This document shows, one piece after another, positions 1 to 9,592 of a DNA stretch of 64,000 bases. The DNA is from Candidatus Methylospira mobilis (GTDB taxonomy: Bacteria > Pseudomonadota > Gammaproteobacteria > Methylococcales > Methylococcaceae): contig NZ_CP044205.1 in assembly GCF_009498235.1 (NCBI RefSeq), positions 2,977,389 through 3,041,388 on the forward strand, in the 5' to 3' direction. Position numbers and translations under genes: made by a program. The notes under the pieces are model-generated. The model had not been told where the DNA came from. It saw nothing but the letters and a program-made list of their open reading frames with translations, and ran no database searches. Every line of letters begins with the position of its first letter. Within the stretch, counting starts at the first letter, position 1.

Positions 1-1
1 A

Positions 2-124
2 CCCTTACTGGCTCTTGTGATAGGGATATTGATTTTGCTGGTACCGAGGTTTTTAAACTATTTCGTGGCCGTATATCTAATCGTACGTGGCGTATTGGGA
101 CTGATGCAGCATACCTCACTATGA
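2..124 (+). CDS. DUF3096-type small membrane protein (3' part, cut by the left edge)
   Basis: An open frame runs from the left edge to a TGA at 122-124 and gives about 40 residues, PLLALVIGILILLVP followed by RFLNYFVAVYLIVRG. This hydrophobic segment, broken by a PRFLNY turn and then a second hydrophobic stretch, is typical of the very short DUF3096 membrane proteins. The start codon lies outside the window. No function is known for the family. It sits just upstream of another tiny membrane protein (DUF3309), a common pairing of small stress-associated membrane proteins; that role is inference. Confidence 0.6.
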   Translation, partial: PLLALVIGILILLVPRFLNYFVAVYLIVRGVLGLMQHTSL

Positions 125-204
125 AGTGGTAACACTAAGGGCTAAAGCCTCGCTGCTTTGGAGGGGCTTTCCGTTTGATGTACTTTTTTCAACAGGAGCA
201 TATC

Positions 205-363
205 ATGTCACTTGGCACAATTTTACTCATCATACTTATCCTGATGCTTATTGGAGTGATTCCAACCTGGCCACATAGCCGAGGATGGGGTTATGGACCC
301 AGCGGCGGACTTGGGCTGCTGCTGATCATCTTACTGGTACTGATCCTGACGGGCAGAATTTAG
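205..363 (+). CDS. DUF3309 family small membrane protein
   Basis: A 52-residue protein beginning MSLGTILLIILILMLIG, with the sequence PTWPHSRGWGYGPSGG between two hydrophobic segments. Two helices flanking a Pro/Trp/Gly-rich turn is the DUF3309 pattern. An in-frame ATG exists at 175, but the ATG at 205 is preceded by CAGGAG at a good spacing and yields the expected family length, so I chose it. Function is unknown; a small inner-membrane protein is likely. Confidence 0.75.
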   Translation: MSLGTILLIILILMLIGVIPTWPHSRGWGYGPSGGLGLLLIILLVLILTGRI

Positions 364-839
364 CCGACTCAGGGTCAGAATGATTTCGTTGTCACAGAGG
401 GGATTAATTCGAAAATTCCGAGCGATTCGTTGCGATTAATATATCCCGGTTGAATATGACCGGCACCGGCAGAAAGGCGAACCGGTCAGTTCCATCGATT
501 CCCAATAAAATATCGATAGAGCGATTGAAATAATCCATGGTGCTCGGAATGTGAAACCCGGTGAAAATCGGGCTGCCCAGCAAGAAAATTAATCGAAGCG
601 TACCGCAAAACTGCACTGGGGAAGCATATGCCATGTAACACTGTTGTCGACGCGATACCGGCAATCGGTGCCGGTATCGCGACTTTGACATATCAACAGG
701 CTTCAGAAGATATTAGAGAATAATATTGCGCTTCACGCCCGCAGCACATAAATCGAACACTGTAACCCTTGCAAGCGGCGCACTCGCAAACTATTTTTCT
801 TGAAAACAACTTGCCAAGCTCCAAAGCATGTAAAAAAAT
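364..839. other. Intergenic stretch with strong dyads
   Basis: No convincing gene was seen. A 95-codon minus-strand frame (404-691) has no recognisable family features and no good ribosome site. The stretch holds several dyads: GACCGG at 458-463 pairs with CCGGTC at 482-487, and a longer perfect hairpin lies at 651-681. Confidence 0.5.
651..681. repeat. Perfect 11-bp inverted repeat (hairpin)
   Basis: CGCGATACCGG (651-661) and CCGGTATCGCG (671-681) are perfect reverse complements around a 9-nt loop. No T-run follows on either strand, so a classical intrinsic terminator is doubtful. It may be a remnant of a small mobile or REP-like element, or an RNA structure. Confidence 0.6.
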
Positions 840-1295
840 TTACGGCTTATCGCAATGATAACCGTGCGGAAACTGCTCATCGAAAGTTTTGCGTTGCGCA
901 TCGGTCAGCTGCGCATAAAATGCCTTTATAGCGGTTAAATTGGTTTCTTCATGAGCAAGCCGCTCGCGCGTCAAAACCAGCCTTTTCTCCAGGCGCTCGA
1001 TAACAGTCAGATTTTTCCAGGCATCATGATCAAGCTTGCTTTTCTTCCATGCCTCGCGCGACTCTTTAACTTTTCCGGCCCAGTCTTTCCATGAAGGCTC
1101 CTGGGCAGCGCTCAGCTTCAAATTCTGATGGAGCTGCTCCAGTTTTTTATCAAACTCCTCTGAACTTTTAAAAAAATACGGGCATTCCGCATGCGCCGAT
1201 TTCACCTTATCGTCACCGCCCTTCGCCAGAGCGGCGCTTGAAGCCGTAAACAAAAAAAGGCTGACTATTATGGTAACAAGTATGTTTGATTTCAT
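840..1295 (-). CDS. Periplasmic Spy/CpxP-like protein (LTxxQ-type)
   Basis: A 151-residue protein with a clear signal peptide (MKSNILVTIIVSLFLF, cleavage probably after AALA near residue 24). The mature part is charged and helical. It has an LSAAQ motif near residues 61-65 and an LTDAQ motif near 130-134, the spacing expected of LTxxQ proteins such as Spy and CpxP, which are periplasmic chaperones or metal-stress sensors. An upstream in-frame start at 1358 would put a hydrophilic stretch before the signal peptide, so the ATG at 1295 is preferred. A second protein of the same type lies nearby on the other strand (1668-2153). Family assignment is moderate; the exact role is unknown. Confidence 0.7.
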   Translation of the reverse strand: MKSNILVTIIVSLFLFTASSAALAKGGDDKVKSAHAECPYFFKSSEEFDKKLEQLHQNLKLSAAQEPSWKDWAGKVKESREAWKKSKLDHDAWKNLTVIERLEKRLVLTRERLAHEETNLTAIKAFYAQLTDAQRKTFDEQFPHGYHCDKP

Positions 1296-1667
1296 GATCG
1301 ATCTCAGTGATGGTTGAGCGGGGAACGTGATACAAGCAATGTTAATATCATAAAACATAGCTGTATCGTAAACCGGCAGTAATAACAGTAGTGAATATGG
1401 CTAGCCTTCCGCTTCCCTGCGAAATCAATTGCAATCATTGCCAACAGAGCTTTTTCGCTACTCTCCCAGCAGCTCTTTTATTTTAATAAGCAGGATAATG
1501 TTTTATCTGTGCGTTACCGCACAATACTGAATTAACGGCTTTCACTAATTCGTTTATATGTGTCCCACCGAACGGAACACCACCTGAACAACGGAAATAA
1601 TAACGCTTAAATCCGAACGCCTTGCATGGCAGATGCAGCGAAACGTCAATCCACCAGGAGAACGAAC
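1296..1667. other. Divergent intergenic region between two Spy-like genes
   Basis: No gene was seen. The region separates two divergently transcribed Spy/CpxP-like genes and must hold both promoters. AGAGCT and AGCTCT at about 1446-1475, followed by a T-rich run, form a loose dyad of unclear meaning. Confidence 0.4.
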
Positions 1668-2153
1668 ATGAAGCCAGGCAGCAACAATCTTTTCACTTGG
1701 GCCAACGCGCATTTTATTGCCGCAGCAATGCTGGTTGCCGCCTTGATATTCGCGCCGGTGCTGGTGCTCGCCACCGATAAAGATGATCACGAAGATCGTG
1801 CTGAACTGCGCATCAAGGACATGCATGCCAGACTCAAGATCACGCAGGGACAGGAGGAACAGTGGACCAAGGTCGCCCAGGTAACGCGCGACAATGCGAA
1901 AATCATGGATGCCCTGACTCAGGCAAGGCATGATCATGCCGGCGACATGACCGCTATCGATGATCTCAAATCCTACGAAGAAATCACCGATGCGCATGCG
2001 GACGGGATAAAGAAACTGACTACGGTGTTTGCCGCGCTTTATGCCTGCATGTCGGACACCCAGAAAAAGGAAGCGGATACCTTGTTCCGCCATGGTGGTG
2101 ATAATGGGCAAAGCGATCTAAAGCGCGCTCACAAGACATCGGAACGCAACTGA
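1668..2153 (+). CDS. Periplasmic Spy/CpxP-like protein (LTxxQ-type)
   Basis: A 161-residue protein. The start at 1668 follows CAGGAGAA at good spacing; an ATG at 1626 would lack it. A long hydrophobic signal segment ends around ATDKDD (residues 35-40). The mature protein is helical, with ITQGQ (about 58-62) and SDTQ (about 129-132) at the two positions where LTxxQ proteins carry their motif. This suggests a Spy-like periplasmic chaperone or stress protein. It is followed 83 bp later by a small secreted protein on the same strand. Confidence 0.7.
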   Translation: MKPGSNNLFTWANAHFIAAAMLVAALIFAPVLVLATDKDDHEDRAELRIKDMHARLKITQGQEEQWTKVAQVTRDNAKIMDALTQARHDHAGDMTAIDDLKSYEEITDAHADGIKKLTTVFAALYACMSDTQKKEADTLFRHGGDNGQSDLKRAHKTSERN

Positions 2154-2236
2154 TTATGAATGCGGGTGCGCACGAATAACGCTACCCAACCTGTTTATCA
2201 TAATTGCAACAAGCATCCCGGAGGAAGAAAGACATT

Positions 2237-2587
2237 ATGAGACCTTTAATACGGCAAGCCAAATACCGCAGAGCCAGCGTCGGCAGAATACTGATAGCAA
2301 TAGCTTTTGCCGGCGCGATCAGCGTTTTATCCATATCGCCGGCGTACACTGACAATGACGGTGGCCGGAGTGGTGAGCTGCATGAGGATCATGGCCGCGG
2401 TAATCACGATGGCTATAGACACCGGTCCGGATATCAGCACCACTATGGCTATGATTATGGATATCAGCCCAGGTATCAGCAACCCTATGGCTACGCGCAA
2501 CCTGTCTATGTCCCGCCTCCAGTGTACTATCCGCCACAGCCGTCACCCGGCGTCAGTGTGTTTTTACCTCTAGATCTCCGCCGGTAG
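2237..2587 (+). CDS. Small secreted Tyr/Pro/His-rich protein
   Basis: A 116-residue protein starting at an ATG preceded by GGAGGAAG. A twin-Arg-poor signal segment (IAIAFAGAISVLSIS) ends near SPAYT. The mature part is low complexity: HEDHGRGNHDGYRHRS, then repeated YGY and QQP, then a Pro-rich VPPPVYYPPQP stretch, ending FLPLDLRR. I recognise no enzymatic family. Histidine and tyrosine density could suit metal binding or a surface/matrix role, which is inference. The stop codon lies in a CCGCC...GGCGG dyad just before the convergent treY end. Confidence 0.6.
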   Translation: MRPLIRQAKYRRASVGRILIAIAFAGAISVLSISPAYTDNDGGRSGELHEDHGRGNHDGYRHRSGYQHHYGYDYGYQPRYQQPYGYAQPVYVPPPVYYPPQPSPGVSVFLPLDLRR

Positions 2588-2610
2588 CGGCGGCTGGTTT
2601 ACCTATCTCA

Positions 2611-5601
2611 TCAGGACTGCACGCGCTCTCCGGCAATCAGGCCCACCGGAAATGCCGCCAGTACTCGAGCGACGGGCAGGAACCATCCGGACTGCTGCTG
2701 ACAAGGCCCTAATTCTTTCCCGGAAAATACGCAGTTGTATTGCCAACCGAGCCGATGGAAAGGTATTTCCACGGTTGTATTTGCCCAAACCGCCTCTCCC
2801 AGAGGCAGGCTATCGACTTCACCCAGCAACCGTGCGAAAAAACGCGGCGCCAGCGAAATAACGGCACGCCCGCCGGTAAAGCGCGCATAAGCACACAGGT
2901 GATCAGCCTTTTCGCCCTTGACCGCCAGCGGCAAATACTTTCCTTGCTGAAACACTTCAGGCCAGCGTTCCCGTAACGCCAACGCCGAGCGGACGACCAG
3001 CAGTTTGACCCGGCCGTCTTCCATGGTATCGCACAATTCCCTTACCCCGGCGCCGCGTTGTTGCGCCGGCTGCGCGCCAAGCGTCTGCAATGCGGCCAGC
3101 AGGGTTCCGCGGCGGACGAAATCGACCGGACGCCGGTTATCCGGATCCACCAGACTGAAGTCCCATAGTTCGCAACCTTGATAAATATCCGGCACGCCTG
3201 GCGCCGTGAACTTGATCAAGGTCTGAGACAGGCTGTTAAACATTCCGAGCCGTGCTACACGCCGCTGAAAGGGGCGAAAATTCGTTGGAAACGCCCCGTT
3301 CGCCGGCGCATTGATCAACGCATCGGCAAAGGCTGTAACAGCGTCTTCGTAAGCGGCATTGGGGTTTATCCAGCTGGTATAAACTTTGGCTTCGCGCAGC
3401 GCCTTGATCAGATATTCCTTGATACGGCTATTAAAACGCGCCATTTCATCGCTGCCCGCATCCCCTGACGGCCAAAATCCCAGCAGCGTTTGATAGATGA
3501 AATATTCATCGTTGCGCGTGGGCGCCTGCATTCCGTCCACGACGCGCTTGAGATTGCCGTTGGCGCGGCTCCAATGCTTTAGCGCCAACCTCCAGGCCGC
3601 CGGTATTTCAGACAGCACGTTGAGACGCGCGCGCGCATCTTCGCTGCGCTTGGTGTCGTGAGTGGAGGTAGTCGACATGGAATGCGGAGCATGCTCTGCG
3701 CGCGCCTGATTGGCGCGATGAAATGCGCTGCGGGTCACGCCGAATCGCCGCGGGTCGCCGCCGACTTCGTTAAGCGACAACAGGCGGTGATAGATATAGG
3801 CGCTGGTGTCTTCCAGTCCTTTCGCCATAACCGGGCTGGTGAACTGCTGAAATTTCATGGCAAATACCAATACCTGCCGATGGTATTCAGGATTTTTCCC
3901 CTTTGCCGCGGCAAGTGTCAGTACCCCGCGCAAAAAATCGAAAATGCTGGTGTCCGCCGCAGTGCTTCGGCGTTTAGCCATTGCCACTGCCTGTTCGATA
4001 TTGTGGCGGTCTTCCGCAACCACATCCCGGACACTGATGTAACCACGGTAAACGCGAAAACAGGCAACTATTTCGGCCAGCGCCGTACGCAATCCGTTCA
4101 GCGTGTAATCGCAGGTCCGGCGGTCGGCTTCGGCTATTTTCGAGAGCAGGTTGGCCAACACATTCAGTTCTCCCGCCAGCGCGGTCTCCATGATCAGTTT
4201 TTTGGAACGGTAGAGCAGATCGTCGAAATCGACATGCGCTCCGATAAAATTGTTATACAGGCGTTCCATGCGCTTGGCGGCGCCGGTCGCCACAAACAGC
4301 CCGTTGAGCAAATTAGTGAATTCGTAACCCGTCGTACCATGCACCGGCCAGCTTTTGCGCAACGCCTCGTTTACCGCCAGAATTTTTTCCACCACCAGGT
4401 AAGGCGCGCGCCCTACTCCCTTGCACTGAGCCTCCAGCTTGCAAAAATATGCTTCCGGATCGTACAAACCATCGGGATGATCCAGACGCAGGCCATCCAG
4501 CTTGCCTTCCCGAACCAGCCGCAACAGCAGCTGATGGGTCGCATCGAAAACCTCATCGTTCTCCATGCGCAATCCTGCAAGATCGTTGATATCGAAAAAT
4601 CGCCGGTAATTTATTTCGTCCGACGCCACCCGCCAGAACGCCAGCCGGTAAGCCTGCGCTTCAATCAATAGGTGAAGCGGATCGAAACTGGCCGAGTTCC
4701 CGGCCGTGCCGTTGAAGATGAGCAGGTTCTGCTCCACAAACCCGGCGATGTCGGCATACTGTTCGACAAGACCGGCAAGATGACGCTTATGCACTTCCTT
4801 GTCGCGCCTGCGCTCCAGCTGACGTTCCGCTAAGTCTTCATCACGGGGCGGAAGATTTCTGAACGCGGTTATCAGGCTCTGATATTCCATCAATACCGGG
4901 TTGTCATGACCCAGGCGCATGCTCAGGACATCCATACGGTACGCCAAAACCTGCGGATATTCGGACGGATCCACCGGAAAGTGATGCTCGAAGTAATAAA
5001 TGCCGAATTCTCCGCGCTCCGCGTCAAAGCGCAGTTGTAATTCACCATTGTCCAGCACCGCGCCATAATGGTTGCCCAGCACCGGCAATAGCACCTTGCC
5101 GCGCAGTTTGGCCTTTACCGGCGCCCAGTCAATATCAAAGAATCCGGCATGCGCGGCTGTCTGACCGTTTTCCAACACGTCCAGCCACCAGGCGTTGTCC
5201 CCGCCCTGCACGCCCATATGATTAGGCACCACGTCGAGCACCTGCCCCATGCCGTGCTCGGCGAGAGTTGTACAAAGACGCTCGAACTCCTCGTATGTGC
5301 CGATCTCGGGATTCAGCGTGTTGTGATCGATGATGTCGTAGCCGTGCCGGCTGCCGGGACGCGCCTTGAGGTAGGGCGATGCGTACAGGTGGGTGACGCC
5401 CAGCGCGCTCAGGTAGGGAACAATTTCCCGCGCCTGATTAAAAGTAAAATCGCCGTTGAATTGCAGACGATAGGTGGACAATGGAATGCGTGGCTCCGTG
5501 TTTTGCAGCTTAGCGATTTTTCGTGATGCGGCCTGACCGGCTTTGGTCCGTTTGGCTGCAATTTTTTCGACAAAAGGATTTTCATTGCCATGTGATTTCA
5601 T
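2611..5601 (-). CDS. treY: Malto-oligosyltrehalose synthase TreY
   Basis: 996 residues. Converts the reducing-end glucose of malto-oligosaccharides to an alpha,alpha-1,1 linkage in the cytoplasm; TreZ then releases trehalose. It is a GH13 enzyme. The family core starts near residue 39 (IPLSTYRLQF) after a Lys/Arg-rich extension of about 38 residues. Visible motifs are DVVPNHMG (about 123-130), GLRLDHPDGLYDP with the nucleophile Asp near 374, LVVEKI with the acid Glu near 405, and STHDTKRSED with the third catalytic Asp. It is the last gene of the glgX-treZ-treY set; its start overlaps the treZ stop by 4 bp (ATGA), indicating translational coupling. It converges on the small secreted protein upstream in the window. 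Confidence 0.95.
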   Translation of the reverse strand: MKSHGNENPFVEKIAAKRTKAGQAASRKIAKLQNTEPRIPLSTYRLQFNGDFTFNQAREIVPYLSALGVTHLYASPYLKARPGSRHGYDIIDHNTLNPEIGTYEEFERLCTTLAEHGMGQVLDVVPNHMGVQGGDNAWWLDVLENGQTAAHAGFFDIDWAPVKAKLRGKVLLPVLGNHYGAVLDNGELQLRFDAERGEFGIYYFEHHFPVDPSEYPQVLAYRMDVLSMRLGHDNPVLMEYQSLITAFRNLPPRDEDLAERQLERRRDKEVHKRHLAGLVEQYADIAGFVEQNLLIFNGTAGNSASFDPLHLLIEAQAYRLAFWRVASDEINYRRFFDINDLAGLRMENDEVFDATHQLLLRLVREGKLDGLRLDHPDGLYDPEAYFCKLEAQCKGVGRAPYLVVEKILAVNEALRKSWPVHGTTGYEFTNLLNGLFVATGAAKRMERLYNNFIGAHVDFDDLLYRSKKLIMETALAGELNVLANLLSKIAEADRRTCDYTLNGLRTALAEIVACFRVYRGYISVRDVVAEDRHNIEQAVAMAKRRSTAADTSIFDFLRGVLTLAAAKGKNPEYHRQVLVFAMKFQQFTSPVMAKGLEDTSAYIYHRLLSLNEVGGDPRRFGVTRSAFHRANQARAEHAPHSMSTTSTHDTKRSEDARARLNVLSEIPAAWRLALKHWSRANGNLKRVVDGMQAPTRNDEYFIYQTLLGFWPSGDAGSDEMARFNSRIKEYLIKALREAKVYTSWINPNAAYEDAVTAFADALINAPANGAFPTNFRPFQRRVARLGMFNSLSQTLIKFTAPGVPDIYQGCELWDFSLVDPDNRRPVDFVRRGTLLAALQTLGAQPAQQRGAGVRELCDTMEDGRVKLLVVRSALALRERWPEVFQQGKYLPLAVKGEKADHLCAYARFTGGRAVISLAPRFFARLLGEVDSLPLGEAVWANTTVEIPFHRLGWQYNCVFSGKELGPCQQQSGWFLPVARVLAAFPVGLIAGERVQS

Positions 5602-7463
5602 GCGCGCTTTTCCTCAATGAACCAGGCTGCGCACCAGGGAGGCATACGCCCGGCGGAAAAAAAATCCGGCAGATCCGATTGGCTCAGATAGATAGTCTGA
5701 ATCTCCCTCCCGAAAAGAGAAGGAAGGGCTATACCAGAAAAATGTTCGAAGCCTTCCACCGGACTTTCACCCAGATTAGCCAACAGCGTCATACGGGCGC
5801 CATCCCTCAGACCCCAGCGGACGATCAGACCTGACGCCCCAGCCAATTCGAATTCGCCACCGGCGCATATACCCGGCAAGCGTGGCGCTATCTGCTCGCG
5901 CCGCAGCGTCAGCATACTTCGATAATGATCGAGCCAGAACTTGTGTTGCGGCTCGTCCAGGCACCCCCAATCCAGCTTGCTACGCTCAAATGTAGCCGGA
6001 GCGTTAGGGTCGGGAATATGAGCGCGGGCGGCTGGGTTGGCAAATGCCCGAAAGCGGGCGAATTCCATGCGCCGCCCCTCGGCGATCGCCTCCGCCAGTT
6101 CACCGTGGAAATCGCAGAAAAACAGGAACGGCGTCGCCGCGGCAAACTCCTCGCCCATGAACAGCATCGGCGGCGACGGCGCCAGCAGCAGCACGCTCAG
6201 TACAACTTGCAGCGGTCTTTGTAACGCAATCATGGTAATGCGTTCGCCGTAAGCGCGGTTGCCCACTTGATCGTGCGTCTGGATAAAATTGACGAAAGCG
6301 CCGGGCGGCAGGTGTCCGCTGGGTTCGCCGCGCGGCCTGCCCTCGCGAAAACCCGAAGATTCGCCCTGGAAAGCAAAGCCCTCCGCAAGACAGCGCGCCA
6401 GATGGCGTGCCGGCTGATCGGCATAATCGGCGTAGTAACCGTCGCATTCGCCGGTCAGCAACAGGTGCAAGGCATGGTGAATATCGTCGTTCCACTGAGC
6501 GGTAAACTGTCCCTGCCGCAAATATCGAACGGCATTCGCGTCGTTTTCCAGTATCAGGTGCGCCTGTCTGGAACGTCCGGGACCGTCGTGTACCGCCGCA
6601 GCCAGTTCTTCCAGAATATCCGGTCGGCTATCGTCTGCAATGGCATGCACGGCGTCTAAGCGCAGCCCGTCCAAATGGTACTCATCAAGCCAGTACAACG
6701 CGTTGTGTATGTAAAAATCGCGCACTGTGCGGCTATCCCTGCCGTCAAAATTGATTGCCGCCCCCCATGGCGTATGATGGCGCTCGGTAAAGAACTGCGG
6801 CGCATAAGTATGAAGATAATTGCCGTCCGGTCCGAAGTGGTTGTAAACCACGTCGAGCAGCACCATCAAACCGCGCGCATGCGCGGCCTGCACCAACGCC
6901 TTCAGTTCATCCGGCGTGCCGTAGCTATGGTCGGGCGCAAACTGCAGCACGCCGTCGTAGCCCCAGTTGCGCGCGCCGGGAAAATCCGCCACCGGCATCA
7001 GTTCCACGGCGGTGACACCCAACTCCGCCAGATAGTCGAGACGCTGTATGGCGGCCGTATAGCCCCCCTCGGCCGTGAATGCGCCCAGATGCAGTTCATA
7101 GATGACCGCTTCATGCCAGGGACGACCATGCCAGTCATCGTCTTTCCAGACGAAAGCCCCGGCATCGATCACCTGGCTGGGACCATGGGCATCGAGGGGG
7201 TTTGCTCGCGAAGCCGGGTCCGGCACGCAAAGACCGCCATCGATACGATAGCGGTAAAGCGTGCCGTGCCCGGCCAGAGCCGGTGGCGTTTCGCACTGGA
7301 ACCAGCCGTCCGCGAGCCGGTCCATCGTCAATACGCTTTCTTCAGCGGCCTGATTTCCCAGACACAACTCGACTGTGCGCGCCGTCGGCGCCCACAATCG
7401 AAAGATTACCTTGCCATCGGCGAGCACAGTGGCGCCAAAGGGCATTTCATGCACGCGCCTCAT
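5598..7463 (-). CDS. treZ: Malto-oligosyltrehalose trehalohydrolase TreZ
   Basis: 621 residues, GH13. Hydrolyses the alpha-1,4 bond next to the terminal trehalosyl unit made by TreY. An N-terminal CBM48/E-set domain (about 1-100; VIFRLWAPTARTVEL) precedes the barrel. Motifs seen: DVVYNHFGPDG, GLRLDAVHAIAD with the nucleophile, HLILENDAN with the acid Glu, and FIQTHDQVGNR with the conserved His-Asp. The start at 7463 overlaps the glgX stop by 4 bp; an alternative Met lies six codons later (MPFGATV). The overlap at both ends fixes it inside a coupled operon with glgX and treY. Confidence 0.95.
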   Translation of the reverse strand: MRRVHEMPFGATVLADGKVIFRLWAPTARTVELCLGNQAAEESVLTMDRLADGWFQCETPPALAGHGTLYRYRIDGGLCVPDPASRANPLDAHGPSQVIDAGAFVWKDDDWHGRPWHEAVIYELHLGAFTAEGGYTAAIQRLDYLAELGVTAVELMPVADFPGARNWGYDGVLQFAPDHSYGTPDELKALVQAAHARGLMVLLDVVYNHFGPDGNYLHTYAPQFFTERHHTPWGAAINFDGRDSRTVRDFYIHNALYWLDEYHLDGLRLDAVHAIADDSRPDILEELAAAVHDGPGRSRQAHLILENDANAVRYLRQGQFTAQWNDDIHHALHLLLTGECDGYYADYADQPARHLARCLAEGFAFQGESSGFREGRPRGEPSGHLPPGAFVNFIQTHDQVGNRAYGERITMIALQRPLQVVLSVLLLAPSPPMLFMGEEFAAATPFLFFCDFHGELAEAIAEGRRMEFARFRAFANPAARAHIPDPNAPATFERSKLDWGCLDEPQHKFWLDHYRSMLTLRREQIAPRLPGICAGGEFELAGASGLIVRWGLRDGARMTLLANLGESPVEGFEHFSGIALPSLFGREIQTIYLSQSDLPDFFSAGRMPPWCAAWFIEEKRA

Positions 7464-9592
7464 GTTGAGTGTATCTGTTTCAGCAGCGCCAGCACCCGCC
7501 CGCCCAACGGATAGGCTTGCCCGGTGTTGTATCGAGAAATCTCAGGCGTTCCGTTGACGCTCAGGGTATCTAGCAGGACTTCCCAATGGTGTTGTCCCTG
7601 TAGTTCCGGTAGCGTAAATGCAATATCCTCATGATGCGCATTGAGCAGCAACAGCAGATTATCGTCTCTCAAAAGACGTCCGCGCCCGTCGGTCTGCTGC
7701 AGTTTTCCGCCGTCGAAATATACGCCCAGACATCGCGAAGACGGCTGATTCCAGTCATCATCCCTGGTTTCCGAACCGTCCGGGTTGAGCCAGACGATAT
7801 CTTTTACCTCCCCGGCTCTAATGGGATGCCCCTGAAAGAAATAGGAGCGCCGGAACAAGGGGTGCTGTTTGCGCAAACCGATAATCCGCCGGGTAAATTC
7901 AAGCAAATCGCTATCCTGTTGCCCAAGTTCCCACTTGAGCCAGCTGATTGCGTTGTCCTGACAATAGGCGTTGTTGTTACCCTGCTGGCTACGGCCGATC
8001 TCGTCGCCTGCAAGCAGCATCGGAACCCCTTGCGAAAACAGCAGGGTAGCGAGTAGATTGCGTTTCTGACGGCTACGCAAGGCGTTGATGGCAGGGTCCC
8101 CGGTTTCTCCCTCGACGCCGCAATTCCAGGAATGGTTATTGTCGCCGCCATTGGGATTTGCTTCCAGATTGGCCTCGTTATGCTTGTCGTTGTAGGTCAC
8201 CAGGTCATGCAGGGTAAACCCGTCGTGGGCGCTGATGAAATTGATGCTGGCATGCGGCTTGCGTCCGCTACGTTGGTACAGGTCGCTGGACCCTGTCAGG
8301 CGTTGCGCCAGCTCCCCGATCAGCCCCTCATCGCCCTTCCAGTAGGCGCGAATACTGTCGCGATACTTATCGTTCCATTCAGCCCAGCCCAGCGGAAAAT
8401 TTCCGACTTGATAACCGCCTTCGCCCAGATCCCAGGGTTCGGCAATCAGTTTGATGGTACTCAGCACAGGGTCCTGGCGGATGGTGTCGAAGAAGGTACC
8501 AAGCCGGTTCACCTCATGCAACTCGCGCGCCAGCGTGGAAGCCAGATCGAAACGGAAGCCATCCACATGCATTTCCAGCACCCAATAACGCAGGCTGTCC
8601 ATCATCAACTGCAGCACGCAGGATTGCTGCATGTCCAGGGTATTGCCGCAGCCGGTGTAGTCCATGTAATAGCGCGGATTATCGCCCATCAGACGATAAT
8701 AGGAAACATTGTCGATGCCGCGGTACGACAGCGTCGGACCGAGTTGATTTCCCTCGGCGGTATGGTTGTACACCACGTCCAGAATAACCTCGATGCCCGC
8801 TTTATGCAGCGTTTTCACCATGGTTTTAAACTCGCTGATCTGGCCGCTGGCCGAGTAACGGATATCAGGCGCCATGAAGCCGATCGAGTTATATCCCCAG
8901 TAATTGCGCATCCCTCGTTCGACCAGGTGGCGGTCGTCAAGGAAAGCATGCACAGGCATGAGTTCAACTGTCGTCACGCCCAGACGCCGTAGATGTTCGA
9001 CGGCCGGATCCATAGCCAACCCGGCATAGGTGCCGCGAAACTGCGGAGGGATGTCGGGATGCTGCATGGTGAAGCCCTTGACGTGCGCCTCATAAATCAC
9101 CATATCGCGCCAGTGTATGTCCGGTGGATGGTCGTTGCCCCAGATGAAGGTTTGATCGACAACCCGGCACTTCGGCATGTTGCCGGCATTGTCGCGGCGA
9201 TTAAAGGAAAGATCGGCGTCCTTGCTGCCGATGCGGTAACCGAAATGAGCGTCGCTCCAGCGGGGAGTTCCCACTATATCCTTCGCATAGGGTTCTATCA
9301 GCAGCTTGTTGGAATTGAAACGATGCCCCTCCTGCGGACGATAAGGTCCATGCGCACGGAAACCATACAGCAGCCCGGGACGAGCTTCGGGCAGAAAGCA
9401 GTGCCAGACCCAATTGGTGCGCTCCTGCAGTTCGATACGCTGAACTTCGTTCCGTCCATTGGCGTCGAACAGGCACAATTCGATTTTTTCGGCATGCTCG
9501 GAAAAAATGGCGAAATTCACGCCTTCGCCGTCCCAATAGGCGCCGCGCGGATAGGGACGCCCCGGCCATACCGCCGTAATCATGTTGGTCAT
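7460..9592 (-). CDS. glgX: Glycogen debranching enzyme GlgX
   Basis: 710 residues, GH13 isoamylase type. Removes short alpha-1,6 branches from glycogen and so supplies linear malto-oligosaccharides to TreY/TreZ. The open frame extends further upstream, but the ATG at 9592 (MTNMITAVWPGRPYPRG) has GGAGG at good spacing and begins exactly at the family N-terminus. Motifs: DVVYNHTAEGN, DGFRFDLAST (nucleophile), LIAEPWDLG (acid), SAHDGFTLHDLV, and the long NGGDNNHSWNCG insertion typical of GlgX. It is probably the first gene of the glgX-treZ-treY set; treS lies upstream beyond a 284-bp gap that contains a large hairpin. Confidence 0.95.
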   Translation of the reverse strand: MTNMITAVWPGRPYPRGAYWDGEGVNFAIFSEHAEKIELCLFDANGRNEVQRIELQERTNWVWHCFLPEARPGLLYGFRAHGPYRPQEGHRFNSNKLLIEPYAKDIVGTPRWSDAHFGYRIGSKDADLSFNRRDNAGNMPKCRVVDQTFIWGNDHPPDIHWRDMVIYEAHVKGFTMQHPDIPPQFRGTYAGLAMDPAVEHLRRLGVTTVELMPVHAFLDDRHLVERGMRNYWGYNSIGFMAPDIRYSASGQISEFKTMVKTLHKAGIEVILDVVYNHTAEGNQLGPTLSYRGIDNVSYYRLMGDNPRYYMDYTGCGNTLDMQQSCVLQLMMDSLRYWVLEMHVDGFRFDLASTLARELHEVNRLGTFFDTIRQDPVLSTIKLIAEPWDLGEGGYQVGNFPLGWAEWNDKYRDSIRAYWKGDEGLIGELAQRLTGSSDLYQRSGRKPHASINFISAHDGFTLHDLVTYNDKHNEANLEANPNGGDNNHSWNCGVEGETGDPAINALRSRQKRNLLATLLFSQGVPMLLAGDEIGRSQQGNNNAYCQDNAISWLKWELGQQDSDLLEFTRRIIGLRKQHPLFRRSYFFQGHPIRAGEVKDIVWLNPDGSETRDDDWNQPSSRCLGVYFDGGKLQQTDGRGRLLRDDNLLLLLNAHHEDIAFTLPELQGQHHWEVLLDTLSVNGTPEISRYNTGQAYPLGGRVLALLKQIHST

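Noticed and set aside
404-691. A 95-codon minus frame left of the first Spy-like gene
   Set aside because: No signal peptide, domain or ribosome site; it spans strong dyads. Left as intergenic.
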